This document shows positions 10,027-18,458 of a stretch of 64,000 bases of DNA, one piece after another. The stretch's first letter is position 1. Every line of letters begins with the position of its first letter. The DNA lies in contig CAZAGI010000040.1 of NCBI GenBank assembly GCA_964484765.1, positions 1 through 64,000 of the forward strand. The letters are read 5' to 3'. Both the position numbers and the translations under genes were made by a program. The notes under the pieces are model-generated. The model saw only the letters and a list, made by a program, of their open reading frames with translations. It was not told the origin of the DNA and did not search any database. The DNA is from DSVQ01 sp964484765 (lineage in GTDB: Bacteria > Planctomycetota > Planctomycetia > Planctomycetales > Planctomycetaceae).

Positions 10027-10550
10027 AGCACGTGCCGTTGCAGTTGGTGTCCGGCCGGTAACAGCGGGTGATCGAAGTCGTCTCTGGGATCATGGGTCAT
10101 TCCCAGTTTTTCCATCACCCGTCGGGAACGCTGATTCGCCGGAACGGTCAATGAAACAATTTCGTTCAGTTTCAGCGCGTTCCAGCCGAACGCGAGCGCC
10201 GCACGGGCACCCTCCGTCGCATAGCCCCGGTTCCAGAAGTCTGCGGCCAATCGCCAGCCAATCTCGATGCACGGCGTGAATGGCGCATCAAACCGCGGCG
10301 TCGATAACCCGATAAAACCGATAAACGGTGCCACGCCCGGAAGCTCAACCGCCCACAGCCCGAACCCGTGCTGTTCAAAATGAGCCGCGATCCGATCGGC
10401 GACGGCATCACTTTCATCACGGGTCAGCGCGTTCGGCAGGAATTCGACGACCCGCGGATCGGCATTCACCGCGGCAAACGCCTCACGGTCATTTGGAACC
10501 CAGCGCCGCAGTTTCAGGCGCGGCGTGTGCAATTCTCGCAGGGACTCCAT
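9987..10550 (-). CDS. GNAT-family N-acetyltransferase (RimJ/RimL-like)
   Basis: A 187-residue protein. It opens with 'LHTPRLKLRRW', the typical first strand of RimJ/RimL-type GNATs. The acetyl-CoA binding region reads 'IGWRLAADFWNRGYATEGAR' (Q/RxxGxG/A-like loop), and 'VPANQRSRRVMEKLGM' is the standard C-terminal helix motif. It transfers an acetyl group from acetyl-CoA to an amino group of a protein or small molecule; the substrate cannot be read. I chose the ATG at 10550; an alternative start lies 24 bp upstream. Its tail overlaps the upstream operon by 40 bp, so the two transcription units converge. Confidence 0.85.
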   Translation of the reverse strand: MESLRELHTPRLKLRRWVPNDREAFAAVNADPRVVEFLPNALTRDESDAVADRIAAHFEQHGFGLWAVELPGVAPFIGFIGLSTPRFDAPFTPCIEIGWRLAADFWNRGYATEGARAALAFGWNALKLNEIVSLTVPANQRSRRVMEKLGMTHDPRDDFDHPLLPAGHQLQRHVLYRIRRVEGGFAS

Positions 10551-10830
10551 GCCAACCCTTCCTGTCTCCGCCAATTCCCAGACGGGGCAACGCGAACGGA
10601 TTCAAAGCCGCCGGGGTTTCGTCACACGGCAGACGTCGACTATAATCTCTGGGTTGCGGCGAATCGGCGGGAGTTGACCACGAACCGCACGCGACATAGA
10701 GTTCCTCTGCAACGCACCCGCCTTGGGATTGGGGTGTCGAGATGGAACTCCCCATCCAAAAGGCACTTACGACTCGCACTATCCATGCGGCGCTTCCTCG
10801 CGGAAGGGCCGGTGGTGAGATGGTTCTTCT

Positions 10831-12870
10831 ATGACAGCACCCGATTCGCGGCCGAACGGTACCGATTCTACCGAATCTTCTGGTCGCCCGCAGCCGCCCG
10901 CGCGCCGACCGGAACGTCCGCCCACAAACAATCTGTTCTGGTACCTCATGATTGGGCTGGTGCTCGCGGCGCTAGTCTTTTCGTTCGGCAGCCGGAACCG
11001 CCGCGGGGAAACGATCACCGCGCAGGTGTTCCTGCAGAAGCTCGAATCCGGTGAGCTGAACCAGGGCAACATCTATGAACTGAAGTTTGGCGTCGATCGC
11101 CTCACATTCCAGGATCGTCCGGCATCCGCGGCGAGTCAGTCCGGCAACAAGACGGCGACGAAAACCTTCACCGTCTGGTTGCTGGGACTGTCCGACAAAA
11201 CTCGGTCCGATGTCGAAGCGGCACTGCAGAAGCAAGCCATCGCCGGTTGGGGAGGCGGCCCGCCGGAAACCGACTGGAGTCCGTATATCTCGTTCATTTT
11301 CCTGCTGGCACTCACGCTCGGCGTGTTCCTCTTCGTCTTGCGACGGATTGGCGGCCCGGGAGCGGCCATGTCGTTCGGACGCAGCCGCGGCAAGATGTAC
11401 GCGCAAGAAGACCTCGGGGTGACGTTCAACGACGTGGCGGGCATCGACGAAGCGGTGGAAGAACTCCGTGAAATTGTCGAGTTCCTGCGAACCCCTGGCA
11501 AATATCAGGCCTTGGGCGGCCGCATTCCGCACGGTGTGCTGCTGATCGGTCCGCCCGGGACCGGTAAGACGCTGCTGGCGAAAGCCGTCGCCGGCGAGGC
11601 GGGCGTGCCGTTTTTCGGGTTGTCCGGGTCCGACTTTGTGGAACTCTTCGTCGGCGTCGGTGCGTCGCGCGTGCGGGATTTGTTCGCGCAAGCCGTGCAG
11701 CGCGCGCCGAGCATCATCTTTATCGACGAACTCGACGCCATCGGCAAACGGCGCGGTGAAGGTGGTCCCGGCAATCACGACGAGCGCGACCAGACGTTGA
11801 ACGCGCTCCTCGTTGAAATGGACGGGTTCGCGTCTGATCAAAGCGTCATCGTGATGGCTGCCACCAACCGTCCGGAAACACTCGACCCCGCGCTGATGCG
11901 ACCGGGCCGCTTCGATCGCCATGTGATCGTCGACCGACCGGACATCAAGGGCCGCGAACAGATTTTGAAAGTGCATGCCGCGCGCATCAAGATGGACGAC
12001 GAGGTCAACCTCAAATTCCTGGCAAAACTCACGCCGGGGTTTGTGGGGGCGGATCTTGCCAGCCTGGTGAATGAAGCGGCTTTGCTCGCCGCACGGAAGA
12101 ACAAGACCAAGGTGACCATGCCCGATTTCGAAGAGGGCATTGAGCGCGTGATCGCCGGTCTGGAAAAACAGACGCGGATCATCTCCGACGAAGAAAAGGA
12201 ACGCGTGGCATACCACGAAATCGGCCATGCGCTGGTGGCGTGTTCGCTGCCGCATGTCGATCCGGTGCACAAAGTATCGATCATTCCCCGCGGAATGGGG
12301 GCACTTGGCTACACGTTACAGCGGCCGGAAGAAGACCGGATGCTGGTCACGCGGACGGAACTGGAGAATCGCATTGCGGTGATGCTCGGCGGAATTGCTG
12401 CGGAAGACATTGTGTACCAGGAATGCTCGACAGGGGCATCGAACGACCTGCAACGGGCCACCGACATGGCCCGGCGGATGATTACCGAGTTCGGTATGAG
12501 CCCCAAACTGGGCCGCGTGCATTACAGCGAGATGAAGCGCTCGCCTTTCATTTCCGTCGGAGTGCAACCCGTGGGTGAGCACGTTCACAGCGAAGAAACG
12601 ATTCGCGAAATCGACCTGGAAATCAAGCGGTTGATCGATACCGGTTATGCGGCCGCGCACACGGTGCTGAGTACCCGCCGTCCGGCCATGGAGCACCTCA
12701 CGCGGGACCTGCTCGAAAAAGAAGTGATGGACGCGACGCAATTGCGGAATGTTCTCGACCAGTACAAAACCGGTCCGGAACTCGCGCCCGGCACGGGGGT
12801 CGGTGTTATTCCGACGGAACCCCAGCGTGACGTTCCGCCCGCCGGTGAGTCCACAACCGTCGTAGGTTAA
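10831..12870 (+). CDS. ftsH: ATP-dependent zinc metalloprotease FtsH
   Basis: A 679-residue membrane AAA+ protease. Two transmembrane helices (near 35-53 and 150-170) flank the small periplasmic domain. The AAA module carries Walker A GPPGTGKT at 240-247, Walker B 'IIFIDELDAIG', and the second region of homology 'ATNRPETLDPALMRPGRFDR'. The M41 peptidase domain has HEIGH at 462-466 and the third zinc ligand region 'GASNDLQRATDMA' with Asp539. All catalytic residues are present. FtsH degrades misassembled membrane proteins and regulatory proteins. The N-terminal 30 residues are Pro/Arg-rich and probably disordered. It stands alone. Planctomycetes usually encode several FtsH paralogues, so essentiality cannot be inferred. 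Confidence 0.96.
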   Translation: MTAPDSRPNGTDSTESSGRPQPPARRPERPPTNNLFWYLMIGLVLAALVFSFGSRNRRGETITAQVFLQKLESGELNQGNIYELKFGVDRLTFQDRPASAASQSGNKTATKTFTVWLLGLSDKTRSDVEAALQKQAIAGWGGGPPETDWSPYISFIFLLALTLGVFLFVLRRIGGPGAAMSFGRSRGKMYAQEDLGVTFNDVAGIDEAVEELREIVEFLRTPGKYQALGGRIPHGVLLIGPPGTGKTLLAKAVAGEAGVPFFGLSGSDFVELFVGVGASRVRDLFAQAVQRAPSIIFIDELDAIGKRRGEGGPGNHDERDQTLNALLVEMDGFASDQSVIVMAATNRPETLDPALMRPGRFDRHVIVDRPDIKGREQILKVHAARIKMDDEVNLKFLAKLTPGFVGADLASLVNEAALLAARKNKTKVTMPDFEEGIERVIAGLEKQTRIISDEEKERVAYHEIGHALVACSLPHVDPVHKVSIIPRGMGALGYTLQRPEEDRMLVTRTELENRIAVMLGGIAAEDIVYQECSTGASNDLQRATDMARRMITEFGMSPKLGRVHYSEMKRSPFISVGVQPVGEHVHSEETIREIDLEIKRLIDTGYAAAHTVLSTRRPAMEHLTRDLLEKEVMDATQLRNVLDQYKTGPELAPGTGVGVIPTEPQRDVPPAGESTTVVG

Positions 12871-13030
12871 GATCGCGTTCGCCGGTTCTCGTAGACACAG
12901 TCAAATCGTTGGCTGGGCCTCATCAGTGAATCGTCGCGCCATCGACCTGCCGGTTTTGGTCGGTTAATCCCACGATCGATTTCGCGGTTCCGCTGGTCGA
13001 GGGCGAACACCACGTCAGGGACGCTGCTTG

Positions 13031-13732
13031 ATGGACCGGCCACAGTGGGTGATCTTTGATGCGGTGGGAACGTTGATCACGCCGGATCCGAATGTCGCCG
13101 ATGCCTACGCGGCTGTGGGTCGCCGATATGGCGTGAGTGTGCCGGTGGATGTTCTGCGTCAGCGGTTTCGCCTGGCGTTCCGCGACAGTGAAACCACGTG
13201 CTTCGGGCCAGAGCGGCGTGGACGAACGTCGGAATTCGAAGAAATGAACCGCTGGCGGTGGATTGTGGGTGCCGTGTTGCCCGAGGCGACGAACGCCGAG
13301 GCTTGTTTTCAGGACCTGTGGGATCATTTCGCGGCATCAACCCATTGGCGTTGCTACGACGATGTGCCGATGGCCTTGGCCCAACTGCGCCGGCGCGGAA
13401 TCGACGTGGCGATCGCGTCGAATTTTGACCAGCGGCTCCATGGCGTACAGGAAGGCATTCCGGAACTGTCTGACATTGTGCGGGTGTTTGTTTCGTCCGC
13501 GCTCGGCGCCCGCAAGCCGGATCCCCAATTCTACCGCCGGATCGAAGCCGAACTTTCCGCTGACCCGCGAACGCTGCTGATGGTCGGCGATGACCCGGAA
13601 TGCGATGTCACCGGACCGCGACAATGCGGCTGGCAAGCGCAACGACTGCATCGAAGCACGACGCCCGACCGCGACAGTTGGGGATCGTTGCACGACCTCG
13701 TCACCTGGCTGGATCACATGGCCGACGCGTGA
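13031..13732 (+). CDS. HAD-superfamily hydrolase
   Basis: A 233-residue protein starting at the ATG at 13031 (a TTG immediately precedes it). Motif I is 'IFDAVGTL' with nucleophile Asp10. The usual second Asp (DxD) is Val here, as in the HDHD3-like DAVGT subgroup, so phosphatase activity may be weak or different. Motif II is the Ser of 'IASNFD', motif III the Lys of 'GARKPDPQFY', and motif IV 'VGDDPECDV'. A cap region lies between about 15 and 110. The substrate is unknown. Its 3' end overlaps the convergent phosphatase gene by 19 bp. Confidence 0.82.
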   Translation: MDRPQWVIFDAVGTLITPDPNVADAYAAVGRRYGVSVPVDVLRQRFRLAFRDSETTCFGPERRGRTSEFEEMNRWRWIVGAVLPEATNAEACFQDLWDHFAASTHWRCYDDVPMALAQLRRRGIDVAIASNFDQRLHGVQEGIPELSDIVRVFVSSALGARKPDPQFYRRIEAELSADPRTLLMVGDDPECDVTGPRQCGWQAQRLHRSTTPDRDSWGSLHDLVTWLDHMADA

Positions 13733-15036
13733 CGGCGGATGATAACGAGCGTCGTGTCATCGGGGGCCGGCAGTTCCCCGCGAAACTCCGACACCGCTTC
13801 GGAAACCGCGCTGACAATCGCTTCTGCTGACTGCTGGCGGTGTGCGCAAACCACGTCCATCAATCGTGGAACGCCGAACATCTGTCCCGCGGCGTTGCTG
13901 ACTTCCACCACGCCATCGGTCCCCATCACAACCATGTCTCCCGGTGCGACAGCGGCTTCGATGGCAGTTCTCGTGGCCGGAATGCTGGGAAATCCCAACG
14001 GGGTTGTGGTGGCGGGAATCTTTTCGCAGTCACCAGAGTCGGCCCGCACCAGAAATGCGGGACCGTGTCCGGCATTCCACATCCGCACCTGATGCAGACG
14101 CGGGTTCAGGGTCACACACAGTAAGGTCACGAACCGGCCGGTGCTTAAATCGGGCTCGATGCTTTCCCGCAGGATTTCGACAAACGCCCGGGGGTCGGCT
14201 TCGGTTTGCGACAAGACCCGAGACATGGCGCGGACCGACGTCATCAGCAGGGCGGCGGGCAATCCATGACCACTGACATCACCCAGCACAAAACTCCACG
14301 CGCCGCTATCCAGCGGCAGCCAGTCGTAATAGTCGCCACTCACAAATTCCGCGGGCTGCCACCACGCTGCGACTTCGTATTCCGGAATCGCCGGGAGCGC
14401 CGCGGGAAGCAAGGCACTCTGAATTTTCTGTGCGGTGTCTAACGTTTGTCGCAACAGTGTGTGTTGCCGGGCTTCGTCTTCCATCCGCCGGCGATCCAAC
14501 GCCAACGCCACGTGTGCGGCGAACGCCTGGACGAGTTGCTCATCGAGCGCGGCAAAACCATCAGGCTTGTTAAGAAGCTGCAGGACCCCCAACAGTCGAC
14601 GGTCAGCGATCGACATCACCGGAGTGGCCAGGATATTTCGCGTGCGAAAGCCTGTCTTGTGATCGACCGATGGATCCCAGCGCGGATCTTGATGTGGATC
14701 GGGAACGTTGAGTAATTCTTTCGACGTGGCTACCCAGCCGATCACGCCCCGGTCAAACGGATGGCGAATTTCCGCGATTTCCAGTTCGGTGACCACACGC
14801 GTCACAAGTTCGCAGCGGTCATTGTCGGCGATGAACAGGCTCGCGCGCTCGCAGCCGACGGCATCGCACACACCCTGCGTGGCAAGCCGCAGAATCTGGT
14901 CGACATCGTGTTCCACGCCCAGGCGCACGGCGACATCCAGCAGCCGTGACACGCTCCCGATCGGCGAACCACCAGATTGTAATTCGGTGTCTTTCACAAT
15001 GCAGAGTTTACAGTCTGGGGGGGCAAGCGAAAGCAT
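13714..15036 (-). CDS. GAF-domain SpoIIE/RsbU-type serine phosphatase
   Basis: A 440-residue cytoplasmic protein with an N-terminal GAF sensor domain (about 30-185) and a PP2C-like SpoIIE catalytic domain (about 215-435). Metal-binding acidic motifs are visible: 'FVSGDYYDW', 'LGDVSGHGLPAALLM', 'MGTDGVVE' and a terminal 'DDTTLVII'. Such proteins dephosphorylate an anti-sigma-factor antagonist and thereby control a sigma-factor partner-switching system. No partner (STAS or HATPase kinase) is adjacent. I chose the ATG at 15036; the frame is open to 15132, so up to 32 residues more are possible. Confidence 0.85.
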   Translation of the reverse strand: MLSLAPPDCKLCIVKDTELQSGGSPIGSVSRLLDVAVRLGVEHDVDQILRLATQGVCDAVGCERASLFIADNDRCELVTRVVTELEIAEIRHPFDRGVIGWVATSKELLNVPDPHQDPRWDPSVDHKTGFRTRNILATPVMSIADRRLLGVLQLLNKPDGFAALDEQLVQAFAAHVALALDRRRMEDEARQHTLLRQTLDTAQKIQSALLPAALPAIPEYEVAAWWQPAEFVSGDYYDWLPLDSGAWSFVLGDVSGHGLPAALLMTSVRAMSRVLSQTEADPRAFVEILRESIEPDLSTGRFVTLLCVTLNPRLHQVRMWNAGHGPAFLVRADSGDCEKIPATTTPLGFPSIPATRTAIEAAVAPGDMVVMGTDGVVEVSNAAGQMFGVPRLMDVVCAHRQQSAEAIVSAVSEAVSEFRGELPAPDDTTLVIIRRHASAM

Positions 15037-15332
15037 CGGATTCAAGATTCCCAGAGAGGTGCCACTTTTCAAAAGAAATGCGATGCACAGCGAGTGCCAA
15101 AGTGAACGATCCCCGGAAACGATTGTCATCATGGCGTGCTGACAAGTTTGATGCCTTGTTCAGATTGAACGGAGCGGCGCTTGACGCCGGTGCCGGTTGG
15201 TCAATCCGGCGCATAGCACCGTTTCGCTCACAAGAACACGCACAGCGCGGCGAAAACTGCCCATCGACTCACCGTAATTGACACCCACCTTTCACCGAGT
15301 ACGATCAACGCTTAGGACATCACCTCCGATCC

Positions 15333-16373
15333 ATGATGAGGGCGTTCACGATGAATCACGGCCTGCGCTGGGTTGTCTGGAGTGGCTTGTTTTACAGCCT
15401 TGCGTTTCCGGTGGGCGCACAAGAATCGCGGATCGCTCCGAGTAACGCGCATCAAGTTGCCGTGATTTCGCAAGCGGCGAAATCCGCTGACCACATCATC
15501 CTGGGACCGCAAAAAGGCGAATTGACGATCACGGGTTGGAATTCGTCCCTGGAAGTCGTCGACGATGTGCACTTTCGCACGCTGGGAAACGTCAACGACG
15601 AGTTTCGGCCGACCGATTTTGCCAGGAGTCGTGATGGGAAATTCCTGACCTGGACCGAACGGAACTCCACGTGCTATTTCGTCTTGGATACCGAAGCCGG
15701 ACGAACCGTCGAAATTGATCTCGGCGATCACCCGGGGAATGCAGCCTTCAGCCCCGACGGCAAACTGCTGGCGATCGGCAAGACTTTCTGGGATCCAGGC
15801 CAGGAAGGTGTCGGCCAATCGGAAATGTTGCTCTTTGATACCAGTGGCAAGTTGCTGCGCACGCTGGAAAAATCGGGGCCGGGGGGATTAAAGCCGGTGT
15901 TCAGCCCGGATGGGAAGATCCTGGCCGTTGGCAATCGCAACTATGAAACGCGGCTGTTCGATGTGGCGACCGGCAAATTGCTGTCCACGTTGACCAAGTG
16001 GATGACGCAGGAAATTGCCTTCAGCCCCGATGGCAAAACGCTCGCCACCGGGTATGTGGACGGTTCGATCGCCGTCTGGAACACCGCCGATGGACAACTC
16101 CGGCGCCTGGTCAAAGCCGAATGCGACGAAGTCTACTCTGTCGACTGGAATCCGACGGGAGACGTGCTGGCGACGTCTGGCCTCAATGGCAAGATCGTCC
16201 TGTGGGACCCGATCAAACTGACGCCTTTGGCGAAATTCGATGCTCCCCTCTGGGTCATTCAAGTCCGCTTCACGGCGGATGGCAACCGGCTGCTGGCCGC
16301 CAGCTCCACCGATGGCACCGGAAAGCCCGATCGCAAGATTGTGACCTATGCCGTTCCACCGGCAGAGAAATGA
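15333..16373 (+). CDS. Secreted WD40-repeat protein
   Basis: A 346-residue protein with a signal peptide (hydrophobic segment ending in 'FPVGAQES'). Repeated blades carry the planctomycete-style WD40 phrase 'AFSPDGKLLAIG', 'VFSPDGKILAVG', 'AFSPDGKTLATG' and 'LWDPIK'. About six or seven blades are expected, forming a beta-propeller used for protein binding. Possible starts are ATGs at 15333, 15336 and 15351; the signal peptide is kept with any. There is no operon partner, and the next gene is convergent. No enzymatic motif is visible. Confidence 0.8.
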   Translation: MMRAFTMNHGLRWVVWSGLFYSLAFPVGAQESRIAPSNAHQVAVISQAAKSADHIILGPQKGELTITGWNSSLEVVDDVHFRTLGNVNDEFRPTDFARSRDGKFLTWTERNSTCYFVLDTEAGRTVEIDLGDHPGNAAFSPDGKLLAIGKTFWDPGQEGVGQSEMLLFDTSGKLLRTLEKSGPGGLKPVFSPDGKILAVGNRNYETRLFDVATGKLLSTLTKWMTQEIAFSPDGKTLATGYVDGSIAVWNTADGQLRRLVKAECDEVYSVDWNPTGDVLATSGLNGKIVLWDPIKLTPLAKFDAPLWVIQVRFTADGNRLLAASSTDGTGKPDRKIVTYAVPPAEK

Positions 16374-16434
16374 GCGGCATGCGCGCCCCTCGTGTTGTTG
16401 CCGCCGACCAACGCCAACGGATCAGACCCGGAGA

Positions 16435-17364
16435 TCACGAATCGATCGAGCTGCGGAAGGCATCCGTGGTGGGTGTGGCGTGATGTTTCAACCGCGCATC
16501 CAACCACGGGGGATCGACGAATCGCCGGAGCAACCATCGGAACGCCTGTTCGATTTCCGCCTGCTGCTCCTCGGTCAAAGGTTCCTTCCAGAGGCCGCGC
16601 AGAGCCGCAAATTCACCGGGCCAATGACCTTGTTTGGCGAAAACATTCAGCCGATCTTCCAGACGCAGGCCCCAGACGAGCCCGTAAAGTTCGCCAAATT
16701 CCATAAGCGTGCTGTCGAACCGATCAAGCGTGGGTTTCATGACCCGGGTTGAATAAGGAATGAGCGCTCGCGACGCTCGGTGGCTGTTGCGAAACTTCAA
16801 GATCAACAGGACTGCGATGATCAATAGCAAGGTCCGCTGAGCGCCGAGTGCGAAGTGAGGAAGCCAAGCAGAATTCCGGCAGACCATTCCCGCGAGAAGC
16901 AACGCAAAGACAATCACCAGCGAACCTGATCGTCCAAGTGCGTAATTCCCCCAGGACATGACGAGGACTAACAAATACATCACGATCGCAGGCGTCTCGA
17001 GTTCCAACGGCCGAGAAAACCCTGTCGCAAAGCCGACGGAAATCGCTGGCCACAACAGCACAGCGAACATGGGCAACAGCACGAAGAACGGCCACGACCG
17101 GCAGGTCGGTCGCCGGGCTCCCAAACTGGCCATCGGCGGACTGAGGACCGCAACTGCGGTGAAATAGTCTCCATAGCTGACGAGGGCCGTGTTTCCAGCG
17201 ATCTGTAACGCCCATCCAACAAGAGCAGCGGACCAGGCAACCCACATCCAGGGCCAGACCGTGGTTAACGTCGTCTGTCGCACGGTGGTTCGCAAGCGGA
17301 ACAATCCCACCGCCGCGATGAGGAGCATTCCTGCGTCACATCCATGGAGAAAATTGGCGAGCAT
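16435..17364 (-). CDS. Uncharacterised polytopic membrane protein
   Basis: A 309-residue protein. About six to seven hydrophobic segments occupy residues 10-200 (for example 'GMLLIAAVGLF', 'FFVLLPMFAVLLWPAISV' and 'TLLLIIAVLLILKF'). A soluble C-terminal domain of about 105 residues rich in Trp, Leu and charged residues follows ('WKEPLTEEQQAEIEQAFRWL'). I do not recognise the family. The gene stands alone between a convergent WD40 gene and a non-coding stretch. Confidence 0.6.
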   Translation of the reverse strand: MLANFLHGCDAGMLLIAAVGLFRLRTTVRQTTLTTVWPWMWVAWSAALVGWALQIAGNTALVSYGDYFTAVAVLSPPMASLGARRPTCRSWPFFVLLPMFAVLLWPAISVGFATGFSRPLELETPAIVMYLLVLVMSWGNYALGRSGSLVIVFALLLAGMVCRNSAWLPHFALGAQRTLLLIIAVLLILKFRNSHRASRALIPYSTRVMKPTLDRFDSTLMEFGELYGLVWGLRLEDRLNVFAKQGHWPGEFAALRGLWKEPLTEEQQAEIEQAFRWLLRRFVDPPWLDARLKHHATPTTDAFRSSIDS

Positions 17365-17736
17365 GTCGCGGCGGTTCAGCGTGAGGTTGGAAGGTAGGCA
17401 ACTGAGACCAAAGTGTAGCGGTTGTTGAGCACGGATGTCGGGCAGGACAAACGCCGCCGCGCGGTTCGATGGGGGTCCATGAGTGAATTTTCCGGTTTTC
17501 TCGCAGAATTCGTGGAAGGGGACAAAAAGACGCTACGGTCCGCAAGCTCTAACCCAGAATTGCCAGTCTCCAAAATCATTTCATCTTTTCTAGTCTTTCC
17601 AGGCTTCCTCATCCGAAATCTAGGGCAGTGAAGCCAAGGCCTTCCGGTCTGCGGCCAGCCTGATGAACGAGGTGTTCGTCGGTGCGATGGCGTGGACCTC
17701 ACGTTCCCTACCGCTTGGATGTCGAGGAGTTTTGAG
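17365..17736. other. Non-coding stretch between divergent genes
   Basis: A 372-bp gap between the divergent membrane-protein gene and the Cys-rich gene. A weak open frame (17479-17631, plus) has no supporting features and I do not call it. A strong Shine-Dalgarno, gaggag, lies 7 nt before the ATG at 17737. No hairpin or repeat stands out. It presumably holds both promoters. Confidence 0.5.
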
Positions 17737-18222
17737 ATGAAGTTCGCCTGGATTACCGCTGCCCTGGTGTGTTTCGCTAGCTTGAACAGCGCCGATGCCG
17801 GTCTGTTCGGCAAGCGAGCGAGCTGCTGTGCCCCGGCCCCGAGCTGCTGCTCGGCCGCCCCAACCTGTGCCGCTCCCGCGGCTTGTGCCCCGACTTGTGC
17901 CGCTCCTGCGGCTTGCGCCCCGGCCTGTGCCGCTCCGGCTCCCGCCGCTTGCGCTCCGGCTGCTGCTCCTTCTTGCTGTGCTCCGGCTGCTGCCCCGACC
18001 TGCTGCGCTCCGGCTCCGGCCCCGTGCTGCAATCCTTGCAACAGCTGCTGCAAGCCCCCGAAGAAGTCGCTGCGGGACATGTTCAGCAAGATCCGCATGC
18101 CGAAAATGAAGAAGAACCGCTGCTGTGCTCCGGTCAGCTGCTGTGCCCCGGCCGCTCCGACCTGCTGTGCTCCGGCCGCTGCCCCGACCTGTGCCGCTCC
18201 GGCCGCTGCCTGCTGCCACTAA
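17737..18222 (+). CDS. Secreted Cys/Ala/Pro-repeat protein
   Basis: A 161-residue protein with the start fixed by a strong gaggag Shine-Dalgarno 7 nt upstream. Residues 1-21 form a signal peptide (…NSADA). The mature part is dominated by short degenerate repeats such as 'CCAPAAAP', 'TCAAPAACAP' and 'CCNPCNSCCK', interrupted once by a basic segment, 'KKSLRDMFSKIRMPKMKKN'. Cysteine is frequent and usually paired, so it may be heavily disulphide cross-linked or metal-binding. I infer a structural role in the cell surface, where planctomycetes are known to have Cys-rich proteins, but no family is recognised. A very strong terminator follows, which suggests high expression. Confidence 0.7.
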   Translation: MKFAWITAALVCFASLNSADAGLFGKRASCCAPAPSCCSAAPTCAAPAACAPTCAAPAACAPACAAPAPAACAPAAAPSCCAPAAAPTCCAPAPAPCCNPCNSCCKPPKKSLRDMFSKIRMPKMKKNRCCAPVSCCAPAAPTCCAPAAAPTCAAPAAACCH

Positions 18223-18306
18223 GCTCGGTCTGGAATTACCGCCTTCCATCCTCACCGCCGGGCCGCAACTCGGCGAAGGACGCGAGACGGGAACGTGAGA
18301 CGATGT

Positions 18307-18331
18307 CTGGGGGAGTGACGAACTCCCCCAG
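18307..18331. repeat. Perfect 10-bp hairpin downstream of the Cys-rich gene
   Basis: ctgggggagt and actcccccag pair perfectly around a 5-nt loop (gacga). No T-run follows, so this is probably an RNA-stabilising 3' hairpin or a REP-like element rather than a terminator on its own. It sits 85 bp after the stop and 40 bp before the intrinsic terminator. Confidence 0.5.
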
Positions 18332-18370
18332 GCAGGTCTCTCGCGACACGACAGAGATGGACATCTCAAG

Positions 18371-18405
18371 AGGTGCCGTGTTCCTTCGGGACACGCACCT
18401 TTTTT
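18371..18405 (+). terminator. Intrinsic terminator with UUCG tetraloop
   Basis: The arms aggtgc…gtgt…cc and ggacacgcacct pair over 12 bp with two single-base bulges around a TTCG tetraloop, followed directly by six T residues. This is the clearest rho-independent terminator in the window and most likely ends the Cys-rich gene transcript. Confidence 0.8.
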
Positions 18406-18458
18406 CGTTGGACGGGTGACATTCCTCCCGTCAACGAACCGGGACAAACCCGTCCCAT

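Noticed and set aside
17820..18200. Short tandem repeats resembling a CRISPR array
   Set aside because: The repeats are in-frame codons of a Cys/Ala/Pro protein with signal peptide and Shine-Dalgarno, with no regular spacers.
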